This document shows, in pieces, positions 27,911 through 36,176 of a DNA stretch of 64,000 nt (the first letter of the stretch is position 1; every line of letters starts with the position of its first letter). Source of the stretch: Bacillus sp. ISL-18 (GTDB lineage Bacteria; Bacillota; Bacilli; Bacillales; Cytobacillaceae); contig NZ_JAGGQG010000002.1 of the NCBI RefSeq assembly GCF_018613415.1, positions 771,438 through 835,437 on the forward strand. The letters are read 5' to 3'. Under the pieces are notes generated by a model. The model had not been told where the DNA came from. It ran no database searches and saw only the letters and a program-made list of their open reading frames with translations. Position numbers and translations under genes: made by a program.

Positions 27911-29647
27911 ATGATCAATCAACTTTCGTGGAAAGTTGGCGGACAACAAGGGGAAGGTATTGAAAGTACTGGGGAAATCTTTGCTATCGCACTGAATCGC
28001 CTAGGATATTACTTGTATGGCTATCGTCACTTTTCATCACGTATTAAAGGCGGTCATACAAATAATAAAATCAGAGTTAGTACAACAGAGGTTCGCTCTA
28101 TTTCTGATGACCTGGATATCCTTGTAGGATTCGACCAAGAAACTATTGATGTTAACTACAAAGAACTGCACAGTAATGGTGTAATCTTAGCTGATGCAAA
28201 ATTTGATCCAAAGAAACCTGAAGACACTGAAGCCTCCTTGTATGCGGTTCCATTCACTGAAATTGCAACAGAATTAGGGACTTCCTTAATGAAGAACATG
28301 GTTGCCATTGGGGCTACCTCTGCCGTTCTTGATTTGGATATTCAAGTTTTTGAAGAAGTAGTTCGAGAGATTTTTGGTAAAAAAGGTGATAAGGTTGTAG
28401 CCAAAAATATGGATGCCATTAAAGCAGGCTACGATTACATGAAAGAAAAAATGGATGCATCTGTACCGACGATGGTACTTGAAAAAGCAGACGGCAAACG
28501 CCGGATGTATATGATTGGAAATGATGCAATCGCACTAGGTGCTATGGCAGGCGGATGCCGATTCATGGCTGCTTACCCTATTACACCTGCTTCTGATATC
28601 ATGGAATATTTAATTAAGAAATTACCGGCTGTTGGCGGCACAGTAATTCAAACAGAAGATGAAATTGCTGCATGTACAATGACGATTGGTGCAAGTTACG
28701 GTGGTATTCGTGCGATCACAGCTTCATCTGGTCCAGGATTATCCTTGAAAATGGAAGCAATCGGACTAGCTGGTATTACAGAAACTCCGCTTGTTATTGT
28801 TGATACACAACGTGGCGGCCCTTCTACTGGTCTTCCAACAAAGCAAGAACAGTCTGACTTAATGGCCATGATTTACGGAACACATGGTGAAATTCCAAAA
28901 ATCGTTTTAGCACCAAGTACTGTTCAAGAAGCATTCTATGATACTGCAGAAGCATTTAACCTTGCTGAAGAATACCAGTGTCCGGTCATCGTATTGTCTG
29001 ACCTTCAATTATCATTAGGTAAGCAAACGGTTGAACCTTTAGATGTATCTAAAGTAGAAATCCGACGCGGAAAGCTTGTAACCGAAGAGCTTCCTGAAAT
29101 TGAAAACAAAGGTTATTTCAAGCGCTATGAAGTAACAGAAGATGGCATTTCACCTCGTACCATTCCTGGTATGAAAAACGGAATCCACCATGTTACTGGT
29201 GTTGAGCATGCGGAAACAGGTAAACCATCAGAATCAGCTTCAAACCGGATTGCGCAAATGGATAAACGCTTCCGTAAAGTTGAAAAGATTCGCTTTAACA
29301 CACCTGTTTATAAAAATGCACCATATGAAAATCCAGACATCTTAATCGTAGGGTTTAACTCTACTCGCGGTGCCATTGAGGAAGCAATGGTTCGATTAGA
29401 GAAGGACGGCTTGAAAGTAAATCATGCCCAAATTCGCCTAATTCATCCATTCCCAACTGAAGAAGTACTTCCATTAGTTCAAGCTGCGAAAAAGGTACTC
29501 GTTGTCGAAAACAATGCAACTGGACAGTTAGCAAACATTATGAAAATGAATATTGGTCATGCTGATAAAATTACTAAATATGTTAAATACGATGGGAACC
29601 CATTCCTACCCCACGAAGTTCATTCAAAATGTAAGGAGTTGTTCTAA
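27911..29647 (+). CDS. korA: 2-oxoacid:ferredoxin oxidoreductase, alpha (fused gamma-alpha) subunit
   Basis: Larger subunit (578 residues) of an enzyme that decarboxylates a 2-oxoacid, probably 2-oxoglutarate, to the acyl-CoA while reducing ferredoxin. Residues 1-180 are the gamma domain (WKVGGQQGEGIES), followed by the pyrimidine-binding domain (AAYPITPASDIMEYL, QTEDEIAA) and a C-terminal transketolase-like domain. The start is ATG with AAAGGGG upstream. Immediately followed by korB; no ferredoxin-like delta subunit is present. Substrate choice is inferred from the family. Confidence 0.88.
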   Translation: MINQLSWKVGGQQGEGIESTGEIFAIALNRLGYYLYGYRHFSSRIKGGHTNNKIRVSTTEVRSISDDLDILVGFDQETIDVNYKELHSNGVILADAKFDPKKPEDTEASLYAVPFTEIATELGTSLMKNMVAIGATSAVLDLDIQVFEEVVREIFGKKGDKVVAKNMDAIKAGYDYMKEKMDASVPTMVLEKADGKRRMYMIGNDAIALGAMAGGCRFMAAYPITPASDIMEYLIKKLPAVGGTVIQTEDEIAACTMTIGASYGGIRAITASSGPGLSLKMEAIGLAGITETPLVIVDTQRGGPSTGLPTKQEQSDLMAMIYGTHGEIPKIVLAPSTVQEAFYDTAEAFNLAEEYQCPVIVLSDLQLSLGKQTVEPLDVSKVEIRRGKLVTEELPEIENKGYFKRYEVTEDGISPRTIPGMKNGIHHVTGVEHAETGKPSESASNRIAQMDKRFRKVEKIRFNTPVYKNAPYENPDILIVGFNSTRGAIEEAMVRLEKDGLKVNHAQIRLIHPFPTEEVLPLVQAAKKVLVVENNATGQLANIMKMNIGHADKITKYVKYDGNPFLPHEVHSKCKELF

Positions 29648-30514
29648 GTGGCCACTTTTAAAGACTTTAGAAATGATGTTAAACCGAACTGGTGCCCTGG
29701 CTGTGGCGACTTCTCTGTACAGGCAGCAATGCAGCGTGCAGCAGCAAACTGTGGTTTAGAACCAGAAAATTTAGCAGTTGTTTCAGGGATCGGCTGTTCA
29801 GGACGTATCTCTGGTTATATTAATTCGTACGGCTTCCATGGCATTCATGGCCGTTCGCTTCCAATTGCCCAAGGTGTAAAAATGGCAAACCGTGATTTAA
29901 CTGTTATTGCTTCCGGCGGTGATGGAGACGGGTATGCGATTGGAATGGGCCACACCATCCATGCGATTCGTCGTAACGTTGACATTACTTACATTGTTAT
30001 GGATAACCAAATTTATGGTTTAACAAAGGGACAAACATCCCCTCGTTCGGCTGTAGGTTTTAAAACAAAATCCACTCCAATGGGTTCGATTGAACAAGCT
30101 ATTTCTCCAATGGAGATGGCACTAACAGTTGGCGCTACATTTGTCGCACAAAGCTTCTCGACAGATTTAAAGGATCTGACAGCATTAATTGAAGCAGGAA
30201 TTAAACATAAAGGATTCTCCTTAATTAACGTGTTCAGCCCATGTGTCACTTACAATAAAGTCAACACATATGACTGGTTTAAGGAAAACCTTACAAAGCT
30301 AAGTACAATTGAAGGATATGATCCTTCTAATCGCGAACAAGCAATGCAGACATTAATGCAGCATAACGGCTTAGTAACCGGTCTAATCTACCAAAACACT
30401 GAGCGTCCTTCCTACCAAGAATTAATTCCTAGTTATTCGGAAGAACCATTAACGAAGGCAGAATTGAATCTTGATCAGGCACACTTTGATAAATTAGTTG
30501 CTGAATTTATGTAA
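29648..30514 (+). CDS. korB: 2-oxoacid:ferredoxin oxidoreductase, beta (TPP) subunit
   Basis: Thiamine-diphosphate and 4Fe-4S subunit, 288 residues. NWCPGCGDFS (Cys16, Cys19) gives cluster ligands, and GGDGDGYAIG through MDNQIYGLTKGQ is the TPP/magnesium motif. GTG start directly after the korA stop, with AAGGAG at the end of korA. A terminator follows. Electron acceptor ferredoxin must be encoded elsewhere. Confidence 0.9.
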   Translation: MATFKDFRNDVKPNWCPGCGDFSVQAAMQRAAANCGLEPENLAVVSGIGCSGRISGYINSYGFHGIHGRSLPIAQGVKMANRDLTVIASGGDGDGYAIGMGHTIHAIRRNVDITYIVMDNQIYGLTKGQTSPRSAVGFKTKSTPMGSIEQAISPMEMALTVGATFVAQSFSTDLKDLTALIEAGIKHKGFSLINVFSPCVTYNKVNTYDWFKENLTKLSTIEGYDPSNREQAMQTLMQHNGLVTGLIYQNTERPSYQELIPSYSEEPLTKAELNLDQAHFDKLVAEFM

Positions 30515-30525
30515 TTGATGAAACA

Positions 30526-30553
30526 CCACCCGTGGACAATCCACGGGTTTTTT
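30526..30553 (+). terminator. Terminator after korAB
   Basis: ACCCGTGG-ACAAT-CCACGGGT followed by T residues. Confidence 0.88.
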
Positions 30554-30781
30554 AGCGTTTTTTTAAACAGCCGGCTATTAAAGAACATCTATTTAATAAT
30601 ATTTCTTATCAGTGATTTCTCATGATAACTCGCGTGTTGACAGGGATTTCTATTGTTTTCAGTCATGTAAACCTTTATACTATTATAATGTGTGGACTTT
30701 CATATAAAGCACAGGTAATAAATAACAATTGGAAAATTAATAGACATTTGAGGCTATTTTTAAAGAAAGGGGTTTAGGAAC

Positions 30782-32326
30782 ATGAATGAAAAACAACGAT
30801 TAGAAGGTCAACAAGTAGCAGCTGCTAATTCTTCGGACAAAAAATCCGCCAAGGATTACAGCAAATACTTCGAACAAGTGATTACGGCACCTTCTTTAAA
30901 AGATGCGAAAAAACGTGGTAAGGAAGAAGTAAAGTACCATAATGACTTCGCGATACCTGAAGAATTTCGTGGAATGGGTGAAGGCCGTAAGTTCTATATC
31001 CGTACTTATGGATGTCAAATGAACGAACATGATACGGAGGTTATGGCAGGGATCTTTCTTGCATTAGGCTATGAACCAACCGACAACACGGAGGATGCGA
31101 ATGTTATTCTTCTTAATACATGTGCGATCCGTGAAAATGCGGAAAACAAAGTTTTCGGCGAACTTGGACATTTAAAAGCACTAAAATTGGAAAAGCCGGA
31201 CTTGCTCATAGGCGTTTGTGGCTGTATGTCACAGGAAGAATCGGTTGTTAATAAAATTCTAAAAACCTATCATCATGTGGATATGATTTTTGGCACACAC
31301 AATATCCACCGCCTTCCAAATATTTTGAATGAAGCATACATGTCAAAAGAAATGGTTGTCGAAGTATGGTCAAAAGAAGGCGACGTTATTGAAAACCTTC
31401 CAAAAGTACGTCGTGGAAAAATCAAAGCATGGGTCAACATTATGTACGGCTGTGATAAATTCTGTACCTATTGTATTGTTCCGTATACACGTGGGAAAGA
31501 ACGAAGCCGCAGACCAGAAGAAATTATCCAGGAAGTTCGCCATTTAGCCGCACAAGGTTATCAGGAAGTGACCTTACTAGGTCAAAACGTAAATGCATAT
31601 GGAAAAGACTTAGAAGGAATGAACTATGGTCTAGGAGACCTAATGGATGAATTACGTAAAATTGATATTCCAAGAATTCGTTTTACTACAAGCCATCCGC
31701 GCGACTTTGATGACCGTTTGATTGAGGTTCTTGCCAAGGGCGGTAACCTAATGGATCATATTCACCTTCCAGTTCAATCAGGGTCAACAGATGTCTTAAA
31801 AATTATGGCTCGTAAATATACAAGAGAACAATATCTAGAGCTAGTAAGAAAAATTAAGGCAGCGATCCCAAATGTAGCCCTGACAACCGATATCATTGTT
31901 GGCTATCCTAATGAAACAGATGAGCAGTTTGAAGAAACAATGTCCCTTTATCGTGAGGTAGGGTATGAATTAGCGTATACCTTTATTTATTCCCCGCGTG
32001 AAGGTACACCAGCTGCAAAAATGGAAGATAATGTTCCGTTAGAAGTGAAGAAAGAACGTCTTCAACGTTTAAACAATTTGGTGAATGAGCTTTCGTTAGA
32101 AGCCATGAAGAAGCATGTAGGTCAAACCGTTGATGTATTAATCGAAGGGGAAAGTAAGAACAATCCGGACGTCCTTGCAGGTTATACGACGAGAAATAAG
32201 CTTGTAAATGTGATCGCACCAAAATCAGCGATTGGAAAAATCATTAAAGTAAAGATTACAGATGCAAAAACATGGTCATTAAATGGAGAAATGGTTGAAG
32301 AATTAGAACCAGTTGAGGTGAAATAA
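30782..32326 (+). CDS. miaB: tRNA methylthiotransferase MiaB
   Basis: Radical SAM enzyme adding a methylthio group to i6A37 of tRNAs. The 514-residue protein has an N-terminal UPF0004 domain ([31 protein letters not shown]) giving three cysteines for the auxiliary cluster, the radical SAM motif CDKFCTYC, and a C-terminal TRAM domain (VDVLIEG). The first ~70 residues are a polar extension usual for Bacillus MiaB. Start ATG, with AAAGAAAGGGG some 10 bases upstream. Confidence 0.96.
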   Translation: MNEKQRLEGQQVAAANSSDKKSAKDYSKYFEQVITAPSLKDAKKRGKEEVKYHNDFAIPEEFRGMGEGRKFYIRTYGCQMNEHDTEVMAGIFLALGYEPTDNTEDANVILLNTCAIRENAENKVFGELGHLKALKLEKPDLLIGVCGCMSQEESVVNKILKTYHHVDMIFGTHNIHRLPNILNEAYMSKEMVVEVWSKEGDVIENLPKVRRGKIKAWVNIMYGCDKFCTYCIVPYTRGKERSRRPEEIIQEVRHLAAQGYQEVTLLGQNVNAYGKDLEGMNYGLGDLMDELRKIDIPRIRFTTSHPRDFDDRLIEVLAKGGNLMDHIHLPVQSGSTDVLKIMARKYTREQYLELVRKIKAAIPNVALTTDIIVGYPNETDEQFEETMSLYREVGYELAYTFIYSPREGTPAAKMEDNVPLEVKKERLQRLNNLVNELSLEAMKKHVGQTVDVLIEGESKNNPDVLAGYTTRNKLVNVIAPKSAIGKIIKVKITDAKTWSLNGEMVEELEPVEVK

Positions 32327-32327
32327 A

Positions 32328-32783
32328 GTGGCGAAGTATACAAAAGACGATATCGTCGCTCGTGCAGCAGATCTAGCTCGAATGATTGCAGAAACAGACG
32401 AAGTAGATTTTTTTAAACGGGCAGAAGCTCATATTAATGAAAACCAAAAGGTTAAAACGTTAATTTCTGATATTAAGGGACTGCAAAAGCAGGCTGTGAA
32501 CTTACAGCATTATGGTAAATCAGAAGCATTGAAGAAGGTTGAAGATAAAATATCTACAATCGAAAAGGAATTGGATGAGATTCCAGTAGTTCAGGATTTC
32601 AAACAATCCCAATTGGATGTAAATGAACTGCTTCAGTTGATTGCTTCCACTATTTCTAATACGGTTACCGATGAAATCATCCTTTCCACAGGTGGAGACG
32701 TATTAATGGGGGAGACAGGCTCGAGCTTGAAAAATGGCGGCGGGGCTTGTGATAACCATAACGACTGTGATCACGACCATTAA
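32328..32783 (+). CDS. ymcA: RicA (YmcA) subunit of the RicAFT/Y-complex
   Basis: A 151-residue helical protein. In B. subtilis it forms a complex with YlbF and YaaT that modulates RNase Y and phosphorelay-dependent development. GTG start one base after miaB. The C-terminal tail CDNHNDCDHDH is rich in Cys and His; iron-sulfur binding is reported for the B. subtilis complex, and this tail is a plausible ligand source. Terminator follows. Confidence 0.88.
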   Translation: MAKYTKDDIVARAADLARMIAETDEVDFFKRAEAHINENQKVKTLISDIKGLQKQAVNLQHYGKSEALKKVEDKISTIEKELDEIPVVQDFKQSQLDVNELLQLIASTISNTVTDEIILSTGGDVLMGETGSSLKNGGGACDNHNDCDHDH

Positions 32784-32788
32784 AATAG

Positions 32789-32826
32789 CTGACCAGACTT
32801 CGCAATGAAGTCTGGTTTTCTTTTTG
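32789..32826 (+). terminator. Terminator after ymcA
   Basis: GACCAGACTTC pairs with GAAGTCTGGTT, then a T-rich tail. Confidence 0.85.
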
Positions 32827-32949
32827 TTCTTTTTTAGACAAAATCATCATCATCGTCCTTTTTAAAGTACAGGCATTGTAAGTCACACACCTATAAATCC
32901 CGCATAAAATGAAGCATGACTAAACTTTTAACCAGTATTCACAAAATTA

Positions 32950-32982
32950 TATATCACACTAGTCTAAGTTCACGCATACGAT
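32950..32982 (+). promoter_or_regulatory. Candidate mother-cell (SigE/SigK-type) promoter of cotE
   Basis: CATACGAT (32975-32982) resembles the SigE -10 CATACAnT and lies 33 bp before the start; ATATCAC about 15 bp upstream may be the -35. B. subtilis cotE is expressed from SigE and SigK promoters, which guides this call. Confidence 0.45.
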
Positions 32983-33015
32983 GAAATGAAAATGAATGAG
33001 GAGGGTTCGCGCGAA

Positions 33016-33561
33016 ATGGGAGAATATAGAGAGATAATTACAAAGGCCGTAGTAGCGAAAGGACGAAAATTCACTCAGTCCAATCATACGATTAGCCCGG
33101 CGCACAATCCAACAAGTATTCTTGGCTGTTGGATCATCAACCATAAATACAAAGCGAAAAAAGTGGGCAAAACGGTAGAGATACATGGCTCGTATGATAT
33201 CAATGTTTGGTATTCATATAATGATAATACCAAAACAGAGGTTGTAACTGAATGCGTTCAGTACAAAGATACCATTAAGTTAAAGTATCGTGACCATGAC
33301 TGCCTCGATGACAATGAAATTTGTGCTCGAGTGCTGCAACAGCCGAACTGCTGTGAAGCCGTCATCTCCCCTAATGGTAACCGCATCATCGTCCATGTCG
33401 AAAGGGAATTCCTTGTCGAGGTTATAGGCGAAACGAAGGTATGTGTCCGAGTAAGCCTAGAAGCATGCAAAGACAAAGATGATGAATGGGGATTAGATGT
33501 GGATGACGAAGAATTTGAGGAACTAAACCCAGATTTCTTAGTCGGCGGGGAAGAGGAGTAA
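33016..33561 (+). CDS. cotE: Outer spore coat morphogenetic protein CotE
   Basis: Organises assembly of the outer coat around the forespore. The 181-residue protein begins [21 protein letters not shown], the CotE signature, continues [18 protein letters not shown] and ends in a strongly acidic tail. The ATG at 33016 is chosen by homology; GAGGAGGG lies upstream, and an earlier in-frame ATG at 32986 precedes that site. In B. subtilis mutS follows cotE, but not here. Confidence 0.96.
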   Translation: MGEYREIITKAVVAKGRKFTQSNHTISPAHNPTSILGCWIINHKYKAKKVGKTVEIHGSYDINVWYSYNDNTKTEVVTECVQYKDTIKLKYRDHDCLDDNEICARVLQQPNCCEAVISPNGNRIIVHVEREFLVEVIGETKVCVRVSLEACKDKDDEWGLDVDDEEFEELNPDFLVGGEEE

Positions 33562-33564
33562 GGA

Positions 33565-33600
33565 CACTAGGAAGGTAACACTTCCTAGTTTTTTCTTTTT
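33565..33600 (+). terminator. Terminator after cotE
   Basis: ACTAGGAAG-GTAACA-CTTCCTAGT followed by a long T run. Confidence 0.88.
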
Positions 33601-33779
33601 ATTAACATATGAAAAAAAATCCGGGTTTAGACTGACAGAATAAACGAAGCCCCAAATGATAGGAGCAGCGCCCTGAGGACCTTGACGGTTGGCGGATGTA
33701 CTGATGAATTCTGCCTGGATGTAAGTTTGATGAATGAATATTGAAAAACTCAGCAAGCTAGATTCTAGGAGGTGCTAAT

Positions 33780-33980
33780 ATGGAGCCGCGACAAACTGGA
33801 AATAAAAAAATGCCTGATTTTGATCAATTAAATGATCGGATCATTCTTGAAAGTACACCAACACCGATGATCGTGATCAAAACGAATCTTGACCCGAAGA
33901 ACGTAACAGAAAATAATCCTTATTATCAGGATGAAGAAGTAAAAGACCCAAAAGCTGTAAAGGATTACTTTGAAGAATAA
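33780..33980 (+). CDS. Small hypothetical protein
   Basis: A 66-residue, hydrophilic, acidic protein that I do not recognise. It begins MEPRQTGNKKMPDFDQLNDR and ends VKDYFEE, with several Pro and Asn residues and no cysteine or membrane segment. The evidence for coding is an excellent ribosome site (TAGGAGGTG, seven bases before ATG) and a terminator right after the stop. Its place next to cotE hints at a spore role but does not show it. Confidence 0.65.
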   Translation: MEPRQTGNKKMPDFDQLNDRIILESTPTPMIVIKTNLDPKNVTENNPYYQDEEVKDPKAVKDYFEE

Positions 33981-34010
33981 AAGCCAGGATTATTTTTCCT
34001 GGCTCTTTTC
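33979..34010. terminator. Bidirectional terminator between the 66-aa gene and the GNAT gene
   Basis: AAGCCAGGA pairs with TCCTGGCTCTTTT. The + strand has TCTTTT after it and the - strand has TTTTATTC, so it can serve both converging genes; it overlaps the 3' end of the GNAT gene. Confidence 0.8.
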
Positions 34011-34544
34011 CCATTCTGGTTTTAATAACGATAACATAAACGTATCATGGAACTGCTCCTCTTGAAACATATAGCCTCGCAGTAACCCTTCATGTCTAAA
34101 ACCTAATTTATCCAGTAATGACAGGGAGGCAATATTTTCTGGATAAACAATTGCACCGATTCGATATAATCCCAGCTGTTCAAAACTAAACCGAATGACT
34201 TCACTGACGGCCTCGGCTGCAAACCCTTGTCTCCACAAAGCGGGATGCAGCTCATAGCCGATTTCCGCCCGTTTATTTTTAAGATTGAGAACGTTTAGAC
34301 CAACGGTACCAATGATTCTTTGATTTTCCCTTAATTTGATTCCCCAGCGAATTCCCCGCTTATCCAAATAGTGCTTGTGATACATATCAATTAATCGAGT
34401 GGCTTCTGCTTGTAAGGTAAAGGGACTGGTTCCATAAAAACGAGTCACTTCATCTAATGATAGTATCTCATAAACCGCATTCATATGTTGATGGGTTAGT
34501 TCAATTAGTTTTAATCTCTTCGTTTCCAAAATCGGAAAAGTCAT
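33990..34544 (-). CDS. GNAT acetyltransferase, RimJ/RimL type
   Basis: A 184-residue N-acetyltransferase beginning MTFPILETKRLKLIEL. GYELHPALWRQGFAAEAV is the acetyl-CoA binding region, and YPENIASLSLLDKLGFRHEG is the conserved C-terminal motif. The family acetylates ribosomal proteins, aminoglycosides or small amines; the substrate is unknown. The ATG at 34544 has AGAGGTG just upstream; a 10-codon longer start at 34574 has none. It is the only convincing minus-strand gene in the window. Confidence 0.85.
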   Translation of the reverse strand: MTFPILETKRLKLIELTHQHMNAVYEILSLDEVTRFYGTSPFTLQAEATRLIDMYHKHYLDKRGIRWGIKLRENQRIIGTVGLNVLNLKNKRAEIGYELHPALWRQGFAAEAVSEVIRFSFEQLGLYRIGAIVYPENIASLSLLDKLGFRHEGLLRGYMFQEEQFHDTFMLSLLKPEWEKSQEK

Positions 34545-34716
34545 CGGCACACCTCTTTTTTTCACCGTTTCCATCTAAAATGGCAGTCAGAGTAAATATT
34601 TCTTTAATTGTATATTGGCTGAATAGAAATATCTAGGCTAAACCCAACAATGGATGAATATTTTTGGTAAAATGCAACCAAAGGGACGAAAGTCAAGAAT
34701 GATAGAAGGTGTGTAA

Positions 34717-35370
34717 ATGAACGTTAAAGACTATATTAACCTGATCGATACAGAATTATTGCCGAATATAAACTTATCTGTGTTAAATCCATTTGATCCA
34801 ATCGTGGTGGAAAATCGCTCCAGTTCATGGAAGACGATAGGCTGTGGCAATTATGCAGGGGTTTTCTTACATGAGTCCTACCCGGATTTAGTAGTAAAAG
34901 TGTATGGCCGAAATCATGCGGAGCTTGTCAACGAGATGGAGGTTTATCAAAAACTAGGGATACATGAAACCTTTTCAAGACTTTATGCTTATGGAGAAAA
35001 TTACTTGGTCTTAAAAAAGCTAGAAGGCATCACGTTATTTAATGCACTGATAAAAGGGATTCAGATTCCTAAGCTCGTCATTGAGGATATTGATGATGGT
35101 TTAGAGTATGCCCGATCAGTCGGTTTAAATCCTTTTGATGTCCATGGAAAGAATGTTGTAATGTTTGCGGGAAGAGGCTATATAGTGGATGTATCTGATT
35201 TTTATAAACAAGGCTATTGCCAAAAGTGGGACGATTTGAAAAAGGCTTATTACAAAATTTATCGGCCTTTTCTGTTTAAATACCATCCGCCCATTCCTTT
35301 TTCAGTTGTTGACGGAATTCGTAAAGGTTATCGAATGTATCGAAGATTAAAAAGAAAATGGAAAAAATAA
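34717..35370 (+). CDS. Protein-kinase-like protein (YrzF/YbdM type)
   Basis: A 217-residue minimal kinase-fold protein. IGCGNYAGVF (41-50) is the glycine-rich loop, VVKVYG carries the ATP-anchoring lysine (Lys61), DVHGKNV (141-147) is the catalytic-loop equivalent, and DVSDF (158-162) replaces DFG. The C-terminus is very basic (RMYRRLKRKWKK), suggesting membrane or nucleic-acid contact. Small Ser/Thr kinases of this class occur in Bacillus; the target is unknown. Divergent from the GNAT gene. Confidence 0.72.
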   Translation: MNVKDYINLIDTELLPNINLSVLNPFDPIVVENRSSSWKTIGCGNYAGVFLHESYPDLVVKVYGRNHAELVNEMEVYQKLGIHETFSRLYAYGENYLVLKKLEGITLFNALIKGIQIPKLVIEDIDDGLEYARSVGLNPFDVHGKNVVMFAGRGYIVDVSDFYKQGYCQKWDDLKKAYYKIYRPFLFKYHPPIPFSVVDGIRKGYRMYRRLKRKWKK

Positions 35371-35432
35371 ACTATTCGCTAAGTTTTCTGATAATATAGA
35401 ATAGTATCTATAAACGGGAAGGAGACTGTAAT

Positions 35433-36176
35433 GTGCATTTCCCTGTCTATCTTTTTGGCATGCACCCACACCTCTTGTTCGAATCACTGGCCTATTTTAT
35501 TGGGTTCAGGGTTTATTTATATACAAGAAATAAGGAAAGAATTCCATTAGATAAAGCCATTTGGGTGGTTGTGGGTGCAACATTAGGTGCTGCGATAGGA
35601 TCAAAAGTTTTATATTGGTTTGAAAGCCCAGTGAAAACAGTTGAAAACTGGAATAATATCATTTACTTAGTCGAAGGGAAGACGATTGTGGGCGGGTTAT
35701 TAGGCGGACTCATTGGTGTTGAAAGTGCCAAAAAGTGCATTGGCTGGACACGATCGACCGGTGATGACTTCGTGCTGCCAATAACAATTGGCATGATGAT
35801 TGGTCGAATCGGCTGTTTTTTAACCGGGTTAGATGATCATACCTATGGGACTCCAACTACTTGGATAACGGGAATTGATTTTGGTGATGGGATAAACCGG
35901 CATCCCACCCAGTTATATGAAATCATTTTTTTACTTTTACTCATCATCATTCTAACTTATCTAAAAAGAAAGCAGCTAGGCTGGGAAGGCTTCTTGTTTC
36001 AATTATTTATGCTTGGTTATTTAATCTTTCGTTTTTTGATTGATTTTATTAAACCAACCCCGCATCCGTACTTGATTCTTAACAACATTCAACTTGCTAG
36101 TTTACTAGGAATCATCTATTACATAGCGCTTGTCTTAAAAAAACAAACGGAAAAAAGGAGAGAGATTCATGCCTAA
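35433..36176 (+). CDS. Divergent Lgt-like (prolipoprotein diacylglyceryl transferase family) membrane protein
   Basis: A 247-residue integral membrane protein with about seven hydrophobic segments. It resembles Lgt in the GGLLGGLIGVE, GRIGCF (124-129) and HPTQLYE (157-163) segments. True Lgt has GRIGNF; the asparagine, reported essential in E. coli Lgt, is cysteine here, so the reaction is probably different or lost. GTG 35433 is used; the ATG two bases earlier is out of frame. GGAAGGAG lies upstream. Its end overlaps the radical SAM gene by 8 bp, so the two are coupled. Confidence 0.75.
   Translation: MHFPVYLFGMHPHLLFESLAYFIGFRVYLYTRNKERIPLDKAIWVVVGATLGAAIGSKVLYWFESPVKTVENWNNIIYLVEGKTIVGGLLGGLIGVESAKKCIGWTRSTGDDFVLPITIGMMIGRIGCFLTGLDDHTYGTPTTWITGIDFGDGINRHPTQLYEIIFLLLLIIILTYLKRKQLGWEGFLFQLFMLGYLIFRFLIDFIKPTPHPYLILNNIQLASLLGIIYYIALVLKKQTEKRREIHA

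Noticed and set aside
30637..30689. A promoter for miaB built from TTGACA at 30637 and TATAAT at 30684.
   Set aside because: The two boxes are 41 bp apart; neither has a proper partner at 17-18 bp.
33538..33756. A minus-strand open frame beside cotE containing a Gly/Pro/Gln-rich segment.
   Set aside because: It begins at a TTG without a ribosome site and runs through the cotE terminator; I see no family match.
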